Shown here piece by piece: positions 24,641-37,900 of a DNA stretch of 64,000 nt (the stretch's first letter is position 1; every line of letters begins with the position of its first letter). The notes below the pieces were generated by a model that had not been told where the DNA came from, ran no database searches, and saw nothing but the letters and a program-made list of their open reading frames with translations. Position numbers and translations under genes: made by a program. Source of the stretch: Leucaena leucocephala (lineage: Eukaryota > Streptophyta > Magnoliopsida > Fabales > Fabaceae); the NCBI GenBank assembly GCA_037074615.1, contig CM073535.1, positions 14,547,001 to 14,611,000 on the forward strand, in the 5' to 3' direction.

Positions 24641-26343
24641 ACTTCAAAAAATCATAATTTATTCTAGAAAAGCCAAAATGAAGTAGTTCAAAAAGTTACA
24701 TGAAGCTAACATCTTTAACTCTAAAAGAAAAATACTTTCTCAGACCAATTCATCTGTTAATTGAGTCAACTGTGATGTCAAAGTTTACTATTTATTTGGT
24801 CTAAAAACAAATTATGATCACTGACTTTGGAAAATTCCGTTCTCTTTGTATAGACATTGAAATAAGGCATACATGGTGTCAAAATGAAGATTGACATGTT
24901 AACTAAATGTCTGTAGTATTTATCATACTTTATTCTATCATTTACTATTTTTCATTACATCATGAATATTGTTGCTCAAGCTAATCATATAACATTTTAC
25001 ATGCAGTAACTCATACATTCATCATATAACATTTATACTATCAAATCCCTAACTTCTCTTCATGATTCTTCATCTTCTTTCATCATTCATGAACCTACTG
25101 GGATTGCAATTACCTAGATGGGGTGAGATTTCTCTAGAAATCTTAGTAACAAACGGTACTAAATAATGCATGCATAAATGTAAATACATGTGCTTGCTTG
25201 TGAAAGTGTTAACATTTTATAATGTGCACGCTTCCATGTAACATATGAAATACAATTGACTAAAGTAATCATAGAAAGAAAGATTCAATCATATATATGT
25301 GTGTGTGTGTGTGTAACACAATTCAACATAGCCATAGCACAACCAAGCATAACATCCAATACGTACAAGTTTAGGATAGTCTACTACCTCACATGCTTGA
25401 CTTTCATTTACTTTATCTCTACCTCTTGCTTCTTACTTCTCCTTGATGGGTGGCTTCCCTCTTTAAGCACACCAATCAAATCTTAGCGTCACATTATCAT
25501 CTATTCATTACAATCTAACTTCTCTTGAACATTAAGCTTACTTAACTAAAATAACTTTCCTTAATCTTTACTAATCAACTTAGTCTTTGAATCAATTGAT
25601 ATCTTGACTTTACTCTACATAATTTAGTCTTTTGAATCCATTTATGAACTCATAATTCTCAAATTCTAGAAGCTATATACTGTTCATTGCTGTTAACAGT
25701 AACAAAAAAGCTTAAAAATTACAACTTTCAATTCCAATGCTTCCAAGGATGTAAACATACACAAAATCATCATATAAATTCAATGGAAGCATTAGATCAT
25801 TGAAATTTCATCTCCCTCTATCCAGAAAAGCCTTGGATGAAAAGCCTCAACCATGATAAAGTCAAGAATATCAACTTGATTCAATAACCAATCATCTAAA
25901 CTACTTATCTAAACATTAATCACATGGTTCTAACTTTAAATTCTTCTTTCTTCTTTCATCTAGGGTTTTGGACAATATATATACCCTAGAGAAATCTCAT
26001 TTTCTTCCTTAAAAACCCAAAGTTGAAGCCCCCAAATTGAAGGAAAATAAACTAGGATAGATTACTTACCTTAATCACTAGCTCGCTCAAACTTTGGTAC
26101 CTTGAATCTCTCTTGTCTTGGCTTAGTTTTCATTTGAGTAGCACTTCCCCATGGTCTCCCAATACATGGCATCAAGTGAAGGGAGGGAGGGGTATTTATA
26201 GACTTCAAGACATGAAAATGAATTGCCAATATCACTTTGTGTACTATTTAATCCATTGGCTTATATTGCATTTCCCATCAAGCTTGCACTAGAAGCCAAA
26301 AAGTGACATCATCCATGACATCATCAAGGGACACCTCATTCTC
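24641..26343 (-). repeat. Truncated LTR of the non-autonomous family (first of two abutting)
   Basis: Homology to the reference LTR starts at AACTTCAAAAAATCATAATT near 24645, so the terminal bases are missing. It runs through the hairpin (about 25125) and ends inside the LTR near 26343, where sequence belonging to an earlier LTR position starts again. A TA/GT microsatellite lies at 25291-25314. Confidence 0.75.
25291..25314. repeat. TA/GT microsatellite
   Basis: Four TA units grade into eight GT units inside an LTR of the non-autonomous family. Confidence 0.9.
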
Positions 26344-29224
26344 TATGTTGCAAAATTCCAAGGGAAGAAAAATCTAGAAAAATTCCAGTCCAATCCGGTA
26401 TCTGCTCAGAAGATAAGTACAATTTAATCGTCAAATATCACTGTTCATTTGGTTAGATTTTTTGAAAAACAATTTCTGGTCCTTAACTTTGAAAAATTTG
26501 TTCTCTTTATATAGACATCAGAATAAAGCATTCTTGATGTCAAAATAAAGCTTGAATGTTAACTAAGTCTTAGAGAAATATCATACATTTAATCAATCAT
26601 TAACCATTTTTCTTTCAATTACACAAAAATGTCATCAAATCTAAATACAAAACATTTTTACATATTACATTCATAACAATTTCATACATCAAGCATATTA
26701 TCAAATCCCCAAATCCTTCTTATGCAACTTCATCTCCTTTCATCTTTGGAAACCTGCTGGGATTAGGGTGAAATGGAAGGGGTGAGATTTATGGGGCAAT
26801 CTCAGTAGCAAATAATATTAAACAATGTATGCATTAAAGCTAATGTTTATGCTTGCTTGTGATTGTTTCAACATAATGTAAAGAGCACGCTACCATGTTA
26901 CATATGAAATACAATTGGCCAAAGTAAACATAGAAATAAAGTATCTATCAAATACATATGTGCGATAACAATTCACATAGCCATAGCACCATAAAACATT
27001 ATATTCAACACATACAAGTCTTGGTTCATTTACTACCTCACATTCTTGACTTTCCTTTACTTTATCTTTGCCTCTAGCTTCTCACTTCTTCTTAATGTGT
27101 GGCTTCCCTCTTTGAGCACACAATTCAAATCCTAATATCACATTATCATCCACTCATCATAAACTAACCCAACTAACATTCAAGAGTATTAAGCTTGGTT
27201 ATTAATTAACTTTTCCTAATTTCTTCTAACTAGCTTGGCCTTTGAATCAATTGATGTCTTGACTTTACCCAACACAATTTGGCCTTCTAAATCCATTTAT
27301 GAACTCAGAATTTCCAAACTCCAGCAACTGGACACTGTTCTGGATAGAACCGAAACTTGTCCTCTTTGTTTTGAAAAATTCTCATTTTGATTCTAATGCT
27401 TCCAATACTTGTTTCTCTACTTTATTGGACACAATTTTTTTTTCATTTTAAAACCATTGGAATCATCGAAATCATGAAATTTCAATAACTATTCATGCAT
27501 GTGAATAGTAATAGAGAGGGTTTCCAAAATTACATCTTTCAATTCCAATGCTTCCAAGGTTCCAAACCTATCTAATCCTACACAAAATAATCTTCTAAAT
27601 TGAAATAAAGCATTAGATCATTAAAATTCCATCTCTTTCTATCTAAAATAGTGCAGGCCAAAAGGTCTCATCCATGGCAAAGTCAAGGATATCAACTTCA
27701 TTCAATAACCAATAATCTAACTAGCTTATTTAAGTACTAATTACATAGTTCTAGCTTCATTTTCTTCTTCCTCCTTTAACTTAACATTTTGGACAGCATG
27801 TATACCCTAGGTTTAATGGAATTTCCAACAACTAAAACCTAGGTTTTATTCTTCCAAAATACTTGCAAATAAACTAGGAAGGATCACATACCTTATACTT
27901 TAACTACCTTGACTCCTCTTGAATTTGCCTTGGAATGGTTGAGTTTTTACTTTGCAAGAGGTTCCCTTTGGTTCCTCAAGAGAAATACAGTTTAGGCTTG
28001 TTAAGGGGGTATTATAGCAAATTTTCAAGGGTCTTGAGACCATTTCACTCCTCCTTCAACTAATTATTACAATAGCTTAAACTCTCATCTCACTGGTCAA
28101 TTCTTTGATTAATTATCCTTTAATCATACTTAACTTAATTCTTACATTATTTTAATATAATTCCACATGTGCCAAAAGTTCTCCTCTCTTGCTTGGCTTC
28201 CATGTGGCAATTTTGCACATGTTGTGGGTCCCACCAAGGATACCTCACATGCCACCTTGCAATATCTCTTGATTTTTCTTGATTTATTTCTTTAAAAATT
28301 TATAAAATATTCTAAAAAATTCATTTAGCCACATGATAAATTCCTTGGCATCTTGAACTCTTACTTTATGCCACTTTGGGCCAAACTCAATATTTGGCAC
28401 AAATTCCAAGGTACTTCCTATACTGATATCCTTAAATTACCCTGATTTTTTAAATAAATTCAAAACAACTCTTTTAATGGTTATGATATTTTTATAAATT
28501 ATAATATAAGATGAATTTTCTGCAAAATCTCATAATTTTTTGAGACTGAGAAGTCCTACTAAAAGTTCATACGGTTTCTTTTCATCCTTTATCAATGTAC
28601 TTTTTCACCTTAAATTCTCTAATTAATTCTATAGAGTTATGTTAGATTCATAAATTCTTATATTAATTATAAGAATTTACTACAAAATTTTATCTAATTA
28701 TGAGGCCCGAAAGATACTATAATAATCTCTAGACTTTAGAAATTAATATCAATTTATTGGGACCTTAAATCAAAATTCTGAGAGATATACCTAACCCAAA
28801 TTCTATCATCTATTTATTGGTAAAATTTGGGACCAAAATATTTCTAGGCAATTTTGGGCATTTTCTAGCTCAACTTTCCATAATTACCATTTTGCCCCTG
28901 AATTTGGCAAAATTCCACTGTAGTCCCTAAATTTGTCAAATTCTACTTTGGTCCCTTTCTACCAAATTTGAAACTCTAATTTGGTACCTGAAATCTCAAA
29001 ACTCCATTTAAGTCCCTTTTCTATTTTTTTCTTGAATTTTCTATATTTAACTTTTGTCTAAATTACATTTACGTGCTATAGCATTATAACTTTTTACTTT
29101 TCCATTCTTTCTTTAACTTAAACTTATCTACACATTACATTTTCCTCTTATTATCATCCTAATCCCTTCTTAGTCTCTTTCCTCTATCAATCTTATATAG
29201 ATAGAGAAAAATTAGGATGTAACA
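26344..29224 (-). repeat. LTR of the non-autonomous family (second of two abutting)
   Basis: It starts inside the LTR near TACAATTTAATCGTCAAATA and runs to the complete outer end AAAATTAGGATGTAACA at 29224. The hairpin region is at about 26782 with a slightly altered loop side. After 29224 Sirevirus sequence begins. The truncation at 26344 directly abuts the truncated previous copy, so one deletion may have fused two LTRs. Confidence 0.75.
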
Positions 29225-30383
29225 AAAACCAGAGCCACTCCAATTCCTTATCCTCAGTTAGTATCCTACTTTTTTCATTGCAATAATATTGACTATTAGG
29301 AAAAGAGTGAGAAAGTAATAAAGATTCCTAAGTTTGGAGCTGAGCATATTCAAAGGATGAGAATCTCTCTCCCTCTCGCTGATAAAGGAAATAAGACTCA
29401 AAATGATAAAGGGAAACGACCAGTATAAGAATAAGTTGAATAATCCGCTGTACCTTATGTTCTTGCTACACCATCAGTTACCCAAACTACTATTTTGAAG
29501 AGTCTTGAGGAAAAAGTCCAGCTCTAGATTTAAGAAGGAAGCTAGAATAATGTGTATGGCTTTGCACAGATGTTGAATGATCTTAGAGATAATCTGGAAA
29601 CCAAGTTGGCTTTTGAAATGGCTTTGAGGCATGAGCTACTAATGCATAATTTCAATATCTTAAGGAGATTGTTGAAGCATATAAGTCTGCCATTGGGATT
29701 CTAGAAACATAAGTCATGGATTTAAAGAACAATATTGCTCTTTTGAATGTTGTTTTCAACATGGACAATCTTCTATTCACTCTTGATCTCAAACCCAACC
29801 TCCTGCCATCAAACTCATACTTCTCATGCTCCAATTCATTTGTCTGAGTCTCTTGCCATTGCACAAACCACTCTTCCTATCTCTTATGAACCTCAGGCCA
29901 CGACCACTGTTCCTCCCTCTACTTATAAATCTTTTGACTTTGCAACCATTCCCTCTAATTCTTTCTCTCAAACAGCCCTTGTTCAAGTTACTGAAAAAGT
30001 TCCTCCCTCATATTCCATCAAGCCCACTTCTCCACCACCACCACCAGAATCCTCCATTGATAATCTTCCTCCACCTTCTTAACTAACTGCTCAACAAATC
30101 TCACCAAAACCTACTATTGAACATCAAACTAACCCTTAATCTTCCCAAGACTCTATTTTTTTATGATTGAACAAATAGCAACTGTGTTTTTTGTTCGATC
30201 TTTAATTGCTTTATTGTCTACTATTTTATATTGATTTCTTAATTAATGTACATATGTTTTTGACTTTGCTAATTTGTGTATATCATTCTTTTCTGATGCA
30301 TTATCTTATTTAAATTTCTTTAATTACTCTATTCTTTATCAGGTCATCTATCAAGTTTTGCCATCATCAAAAAGTGGGAAAAA
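29225..30383 (+). pseudogene. Sirevirus 3' interior with possible env-like ORF remnant
   Basis: This stretch lies immediately upstream of a Sirevirus-type LTR and ends in a purine-rich tract (30372-30383, AAGTGGGAAAAA) preceded by TTTTGCCATCATCAA, the arrangement seen before Sirevirus 3' LTRs. Reading-frame pieces include QMLNDLRDNLETKLAFEMAL (about 29565-29625). A proline-rich tail of about 80 residues ends SPPPPPESSIDNLPPPS at 30082. In Sireviruses an env-like frame occupies this position. The assignment rests on location and composition, not on a recognised domain. Frames are interrupted several times. Confidence 0.45.
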
Positions 30384-32070
30384 TGTTAGACTCAAATTTT
30401 TTAATGAAGACAATAGAGAAACATATTTTAAAACTAATAAAGAACATTTATCGATAAGAGGTATATTCGATAAGCCCTTCAATAAATGAAGAGGAAATTT
30501 GTGAAAATAATTTATTTATGAAGTATATTTATCGAAGACCAATTCGATAAGCTTGCTTATCGATAAGACCGTAGACAAATCAACTATTGAGAAAACTATG
30601 AGTCATGTTTTAAAAATATTTCTCTTCGAAGACATATTCGATAAGGGTATCTATCAATAAAGCCTTCGATAAACTTGAAAATGACTCAATGAATTTTGTG
30701 AAGGCATTTATCCAAGTATTTATCGATAGGTGATAATCGATAAAACCTTCAAGCAAGAATAGTTATGGCAAACATTTTTTAAGAGAATTTATCAAAGTCC
30801 TATTCGATAAATAGGTTTATCGATAAGATCTTTGATAAATGAAGTATTTCAAATAAAGAAGGGCTTATCCATTTATCGATAAGATGTTTGATAAATATAA
30901 AGTTTGCGAAGTTTTTCTAAGAGTCAATTTATCAAAAAACTCTTCAATAAGAATGAAAAAATTCACTACAGACTCACTGAACTTAGACACTATTTCAAAA
31001 AGATATTTGAAATAATTTTTCAATAAGTTATTCAATAAGATTGTTCTTTGAATAGCCTTTCAATAAATTAAATATAGTAAATTTAAATGAAGTATGCTTC
31101 AGTTATAATATTTGTCGATAAGCTATTCAGATAGACCATTTATCGATCAGAGGTTCAACTATTTTATAAAGGATTTCATTCAAGTCTTATCGAAGATCTT
31201 TTCAATAAACTATCGTATTGATGAACTCTCTGATAAATGTTGATAGATTTTAAATGATTTTCAGAATAAGATTTTGATACAACGGTTTAAACATAATGTA
31301 ATTATTCCTATATGCTTCTTATCATTATCTACTCCACTCACAATGTCTATCTATCATGTTTACGTCACATATTCAAATAGAGAAGTTGCGCTAAAAAGTT
31401 AACTACCAAAGCAATGTATTTAATGCTACTACCTACTGTTACCAATAGCCAACGTCTTTGTCTTCGATTCACTCAAATGCTTAATGTGTCGAACTGAAAC
31501 TTAAGAGCTAAAGCTATAAATATAAGGCGAATTAAATTATGGAGTTAATAAGTGTACCTACCTACAAAAATATTTATCACACATTCAATCTTATTCTCTG
31601 AGTGTTTAGAGCTTATACTCTGTTATACTCATTTTTAACATAGCGTGAATAGAGAGTTTATCTGAGAGAGAATTCATTGTATTTCAGAGATTATCATATC
31701 TTCTCTATTAGAGAGACTTGTCAATTCTCTATTTTCATTTTTAGTTTCTCAAGAGTATGGTACTCTTGAGTGGTATGTGACCTTAAGGGTTTTAAGGGGA
31801 GTGAGAGAGAATTCACACGGTGATTGTACTGAGGCTAAAAGAGCCAATGTAATCTTGGAAGATATAGTGAAAAATCTCATAGGGATTTTTGAGGACTGGA
31901 CGTAGATCAAGTGGATAGACTGAACTAGGATAAATCTCCTGTGTCAACTTCTTCCTTCTATTACTTTTAGGGATATCATTCTTAACTTATATGTTTCCTT
32001 TCCAAAGAGTTTTTAAATTTTTAACAATCACCCAATTCACCACATCTTGGATGTAACTGCCATTTTAACA
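30384..32070 (+). mobile_element. Sirevirus-type 3' LTR
   Basis: It begins TGTTAGACTC and ends CTGCCATTTTAACA; CACCCAATTCACCACATCTTGG near the end is typical of Sirevirus (Maximus/SIRE) LTRs. Bases 30379-30383 (AAAAA) and 32071-32075 (AAATA) do not match exactly. That fits a 3' LTR whose partner 5' LTR is missing, or a decayed TSD. The first two thirds are packed with (A)TCGATAAG-type motifs. Confidence 0.8.
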
Positions 32071-32222
32071 AAATATAATTTCATAGTGATTTTAAATAAA
32101 ACCGCCATGAAAAATATTTTAAAATGGGATTTATTTATGAATATGCCACTATCTCTTTTTTTACGAAATTTTTCTTTTAATCGTCGTGAGTTAGTACTTT
32201 GATAAGTGTTTTTCTAGTAGTG
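32071..32222. mobile_element. Terminal fragment of a second CACTA-type element
   Basis: The right edge reads TTTTTCTAGTAGTG at 32222, the inverted form of CACTACTAGAAAAA, a common CACTA terminus. The adjoining bases contain short AACCGCCATG and TCGTCGTGAG pieces like subterminal repeats. The Sirevirus lies on the other side, so the remainder is absent. The call rests on one terminus. Confidence 0.4.
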
Positions 32223-33020
32223 GTTGGGGCATAAGTGCTATTAAATAAAACTTTTAGCACATATTAAATAAAAAGCGTATAGTTGTTGGGTGCTCCTTTG
32301 TGGAAACTACTAGGACATTTTAGCACCTTAACCCTATAGAAAACCAAACCACCAAAAAGGACTAAATTCCAAACAAAAAAACTCAAAGCCTAAGAAATAC
32401 GACTAACACATACATAGCTTAACCCTAAGTCACAACCATAAGGACTCTTTCACTTTGACTGCCATTGTTGGAAAAGTAAAGGGCCACCATAAACCATGTC
32501 CAAAATAATAGATGAGGGTACAAAGAACCATCCTAATGGTCCTATCCCTTTTGACAATCCATTTGCTACCATAAGAGAAAACTCACCACTATGCCATTGT
32601 CGTCACATAGGCAAAAGCATCACCATCTACAATGACAACACATAATTTTGGTGAGACTCTAACCATTGTCATCAAACTTTCCCCTACCCCAAGCTGTTAT
32701 ATTGAGTAGAAATTCAGTAACTCACTAGGTTAGATTAGAGAAAATGGATTGAATAAGCATACTATATTTGGGTCAAAACTAAGATAATAATGAACCTTAT
32801 GAGTCACTGACCTGCCAGTTGCGTTCTGTCCATGATGTCACCGCTGTCAATTTTGAGCATATTATTGTTTTTCCCTTCTCCATACATTAGGAACGATGCC
32901 ATCTTAAATTTGCCCTCATTCCTTTAATCATTATTGTGCCACAGATATAGATGACAAACACTATAGAAGAAGAAATGAAAACCCTAACCCCTGAAAACAA
33001 AAATCCCGAAGAAGGATGAC
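32223..33020. other. Unassigned intergenic sequence
   Basis: Not matched to any repeat in the window, and no gene, tRNA or terminal repeat was recognised. It joins the sequence after 34466 once the Sirevirus solo LTR is removed, so both belong to the same older flank downstream of the DeSI-like gene. Confidence 0.4.
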
Positions 33021-33025
33021 CTCCT

Positions 33026-34461
33026 TGTTAGACTCTATGTTTTGATGATGTCAAATGATTTTGATGTTGACATTCCAAATTCTAATCTTCATAGTTTATT
33101 CTTTGATAAGCTTATTGATAAGGGCGTGTATCGATAAACCCTTTGAGAAATAAGAATAACATTCTGCTATGAAATTTGTTTTACAAAACAAATTTATTGA
33201 TAAAGGCGTTAATTGATAAGTAGAAAACTTAGCTTGTGAAAACTTGTAAAATATGTTTTACAAAAGAACTTTTTCATAGCATTGCTCAATAAAGACTTCG
33301 TTAAAGATATAAGTAGAAAATTTAGTTTGTGAAATCTGATGAAGTCTATTTACATTTGTTGAGGCATTTATCGATATGCACGTCAATAAACATCTCAATA
33401 AATAAAGAAGAAACAATTTTTAATAAATTGACTATTATGGATGAACACTTTAATAAATTGACTTTTATTGTAAAGTTTTGAAAAGAGTTTTCTCGATGAG
33501 TATTTTGATGAGTATGAACCAAGCCTTTGTTATCAAAACGTTATGTTTTGAAAGAGATTTCGATAAGGCTAATTATAAAAGTATTATTTAATAATAATCA
33601 ATATAGTTCAATACAAAATGTTTGATATTCATAAAAACTCTTTTCGATAAGGCATCTCTTTTATAAAAACTTCGATAAATTCAACTGTTCTTCAAAAAGA
33701 TTTTCCAACCAAACTTCAACAGACTTTGATATTTCAATCCAAAGCATTATAAATTAATTGATCTAAGCTTAAACTCTTTCTATATAGGTTATACAACATA
33801 TTTTTAAATCAATTATAGGTAGAAAATATATCAAATAAACAAATTCATCAAAAAACAAAATTTGCTATAAAGCATGCATCAACAACCAACTGCTCTATTC
33901 TATAACGACTATCAAATGATATTCAAATGACTCAACTATAAAAAAGTCAAGAAGCTCAACAAACATGAACGAACAATGTTATTGAAGCTTTCTTTACTAT
34001 GTTCATTGTACTCTATTTTACTCTATTTCTCATTTTATAAACAGAGAAGTTAATTCTTTGAGAGAAACTTAGAGTTTAATCTTCAGTGCTTATTATCTCA
34101 CTCTATGAGAGAGAAAGATGGAAATATTTATTCATTATCTGAGATACTCAAGAGTGGGATTGTAACCTTAAGGGAAGTAAGGGGGAGTGAGGAGACAATC
34201 TCTTACACTGAGGCACCAAGAGTCCGGTGAATCTTATAAGATAGTAGAATACTCAAAGGAGTTTAAGGATTGAACGTAAGTTAAATAGTTGTGCTGAACC
34301 AGTATAAATTGTCTGTATGTAATATCTCACTTATCTACTTCATTCATCTTCCTTTATCGGTGATATCTTTCTAAACTCAACTTTTTGTTTTTACTTAAGT
34401 TTTTAAAACTTTCAATTTCACCCAATTCAACCCCCTCTTGGGTGAAGCAGCTGTCCTGACA
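33026..34461 (+). mobile_element. Sirevirus solo LTR, TSD CTCCT
   Basis: The 1436-bp LTR starts TGTTAGACTCTATGTTTTGA and ends CTGTCCTGACA. It is flanked by CTCCT at 33021-33025 and 34462-34466. Near the 3' end ACCCAATTCAACCCCCTCTT matches the Sirevirus LTR signature. It contains TCGATAAG-type motifs in its first half. An exact 5-bp duplication around one LTR means the interior was lost by LTR recombination. Confidence 0.93.
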
Positions 34462-34466
34462 CTCCT

Positions 34467-34920
34467 CTTTGGCCTACACCAAAGAGAGGTGTTGAAAAAC
34501 CCAATGGTAACACTCAGAATAGGAGTGAAAGAAGGCTATCACGGGTGGAGAGAATAGGGAGAGATAATGAACTCTTAGTTTATAAAGCACTGGCTTTTGA
34601 AATCGAATATTATTCACAATGCCTCCAAGAACTTGGCACATCTATAATCTATACTTTAAACAGTTTCAAGGCACCAATTTCATTTACATGGTAAATATCC
34701 CCTTACATAAATAAATTGGATACACTAACAATGCAAAGTTCCATACAAAAACCTTGACAGACAATAACACAACAACGATTTCACTAGTTCAAAATCTTCA
34801 GGCAGAATGAATAATCAAAGAAAATTGTAGAATGCCTAGGACAATAAGAATCAAACAAATTACCATATCTAATAGAAAATAGCCTTTACTTGGCGTTTTA
34901 ATCACCTTAACACAATTTTT
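34467..34920 (-). other. 3' flank of the DeSI-like gene
   Basis: Low-repeat sequence directly after the stop codon of the host gene. It should hold the 3' untranslated region, but no single poly(A) signal could be chosen. Confidence 0.4.
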
Positions 34921-37900
34921 TTATTTGGGTGAATGGGTTTCTTTAATAAAATGTACATCCTCAGTTCCAACCAGAGGTGTCAGAAACTTCTTCTCTTGCT
35001 CATCATATATTTCTGCTGAGTTACGAGGAGTAGCGGTCGAAAGAGACTCTGCTGCATCATCTTCTACAAGTTTTCACCGAGAAGGGCAGATCATGAAGGT
35101 TGCATATGAATAGTTAATGGTAATGTGAATACAAATACGACAATTTTGGTTTGCAAAAGCATGGAAAAATAAAATATAAGCACCTGAACACTCGTGGTAT
35201 TCAGGGAGCTGTTTAACAGTGGTTTCTTGAAGGCTTTCAGGAAGTAGACAGCTGCACAGTGCGCCTGAAATTTTGATCAAAAGGTCGCACTTATGGTTCT
35301 CCATTGTTTTCATAACAATATGACTGTGTACTCCCCAATAATAGGGAGAAAATAACATAGAAGTATAGAATAAAACCACAAGTTATGCTCACATTACAAA
35401 ATGACAATTTATTTTTCGAAGGAACAACTTGAATTGATGTTTTGTAATAAAAAAATTTCTCCTTTGAACAAAACTTTAATGAGTATACATGACCGGGAAT
35501 GAAGTTGTACCAAGATTTTGCACTAAAATTAACTAAAAATTTTAATTAAAAATGACAGTTTATTTTCGCTAGAGACAAGATTGAATAGAATTTGATATTT
35601 GAACAGGATTTCAACTTTTAGCAGGCCATATCTCTGAAAGATCCTAAATTTCATAAATCTAACCACCTAAAAGCACAAAAATACTGCAAAGACTGTCTGT
35701 TTTTTTACCATCCAAATGTTGTCTGAATCATCAGAAAAATTCAAAAGAGAAATGTTGAGGAAGAAGATAGAAAGAGAAATGGAAAAGTAAGATTATGCAT
35801 AAATTTCTCAACAGTTTTACCTAACTTTGCAAGCCGATTCACCCAACTTGGGATCCGTTTTCCTGTTAATCTGTATGAGACATCATCTGTAAAGTGATTG
35901 CAATTCTTAGAGATAAGGTGGTAGGTGTCTCCATGGTAATCGGAAGACAAGTTTTCAAGAAATGTCCGGAATTCAGAAGGATGCATATTTATTTGGCCCA
36001 AGGTGACTGAACATCTAAATGTAAATCCTGGGCATTTCCTTGGCTCTACTTCAAAAACTCCACTAGCTGGGAAGTCATGCGCTCCGTATCCATATTCCTT
36101 ACCATGTACTGTATATTATATAAAGAAAATAGCTTCTTCAAATCTTTAACATTTAATAATAATAATATATTTTACAAGGCACATAATCATAATTAGAACT
36201 ACACCAATCAAACAAATGTTGGCAACAACGGGCCATAATTGCAACACTGGCTGCATTGAGTTCAACAAAAAGTGGTGTTTGATGCAACATACACTGAAAA
36301 TGATATTTAAGTGATATAATTCTAGCAGTGTAGATCTAACCAGATTGTACATAGTAAATGGCAAAGGAACACCCTACTCCTCTAAAATTTGAGAGGTTAG
36401 AGTCCCAAACAACACTCACTCACTCAGAATCTGCCTAATCTCTTGGAATCCTCACACCAAAAATATATACAAATAACAGCTCTCTCTCTCTCTCTCTCTC
36501 GTACACTCACACACATCATGTCTATGCCCAATAGTTACTTACCAACTCATCCCATTGATTGTGGATCCAACATATCTGTACCCCTGAAGTGTCACCTTGC
36601 CCTAAAGGTGAGAATTAGAAGCAAGTACCCTAGGATTCTTCCCATTAGATTCCTCTTGAATCAGGAGCATTAGTCTCCTTCAAATCATTATTGGTGGTAT
36701 GTTATCCTTCAAATCAACATCAAAATCTACAATGTTCCTAATATTCCAAGAGCAATCCCAAGTTGGTTCTACACTTATTAATCGTATGTTACTCTCTATT
36801 TGACTAAGAATGCATAACCTTTTCCTTTTCAACACAAATCTATTTCATCAACAATTCCCCCTCCACGTTCATCTTTAGCCATTATAAAAAACTAAAGAAT
36901 CGTTGGTTGTTGTTTCCTACCCCTAATATTTGCCTAAAACACTGTACCATGTTCTAGAGTGAACCCGATCGCCTCTCTTGTTGCTTGACAGGAATAAGGT
37001 AATTGAGAGAAAGTCCCTGCGTTAGTTGACTCTCAGTTGTGCATCAAAAATCTTCTTCTGGTGGTCTTAAGATGGTATAGACGAAATATTTGGGCCACCA
37101 ATGAGCATTGAGTTGAATTACCTTGAGTAACCTAAAGTTGGATAGACCTAATGCTATCAGGGATCGGTGATAACAAATAAGACCCACAAAACTTCCTTTT
37201 CAGAAGTTTTTTGGGCTTCTAGCCTATCTAGCTTCCCTAACCCAGTAAGTGATCCAACTATTTGGTTGCCTTCCCTCGTTTTTCCACCTCTTCTGCTTTT
37301 GATACCTATAGTATGTGCCCTGGCTCTATTAGCTTGCAACAAACACTACACCTTCTTGAAAATATTGCTCCCGTATTTCCCTAGTGGCGGTTTCAGCTTT
37401 CAATGTACCATATATATATATATGTATCTACATCTATTGTTTTAGGTTGTTTGCAAATAGTGTTGTAATGACAAAGTTGGCTACTAATGCATTCTCTTTT
37501 ATGACTATTCTAGTGACAAGACCAACACCTGTTGAAGACAAAAGTTCTTCTATAAGCTCTTTATCTATTTTCTCCTTCGTCTTTGCTTTTCCATCTTCAG
37601 TCATAATGTTTATAACTAATCTATCTTATTTTATAACTTTTATCATTTCTCTCATGTTGTCATCATGACTCAGACATTTCCCTACTAATCTTCGCACTCA
37701 ATCTTGCAAGTCCTTCCTAAGATATTCTCTTCTCTCCTTCACATTCCTATATGTCACACCTTAGCGCAATAGTTAGTTTGTTGCTTGGCCCAGAAGCCAT
37801 AGGTTCAACAGTTTCAATCAAGCCACTTAAACTCATACATTCTGTATGCAATTGTGCTTAGTTACTGCAATCATGCACGTTACGCTATACCTCAAACTAG

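Noticed and set aside
29747..30082. 111-residue proline-rich ORF as an independent gene
   Set aside because: Its position before a Sirevirus polypurine tract and LTR, with broken frames upstream, fits an env-like remnant better than a host gene.
30379..32075. Solo-LTR status for the Sirevirus LTR at 30384-32070
   Set aside because: Flanking AAAAA and AAATA do not match, and a Sirevirus-like interior end with a polypurine tract precedes it, so a 3' LTR is more likely.
37167..37668. Two open frames of 92 and 94 residues within DeSI-like intron 1
   Set aside because: Hydrophobic, low-complexity translations with no family motif, overlapping each other in different frames; probably chance.
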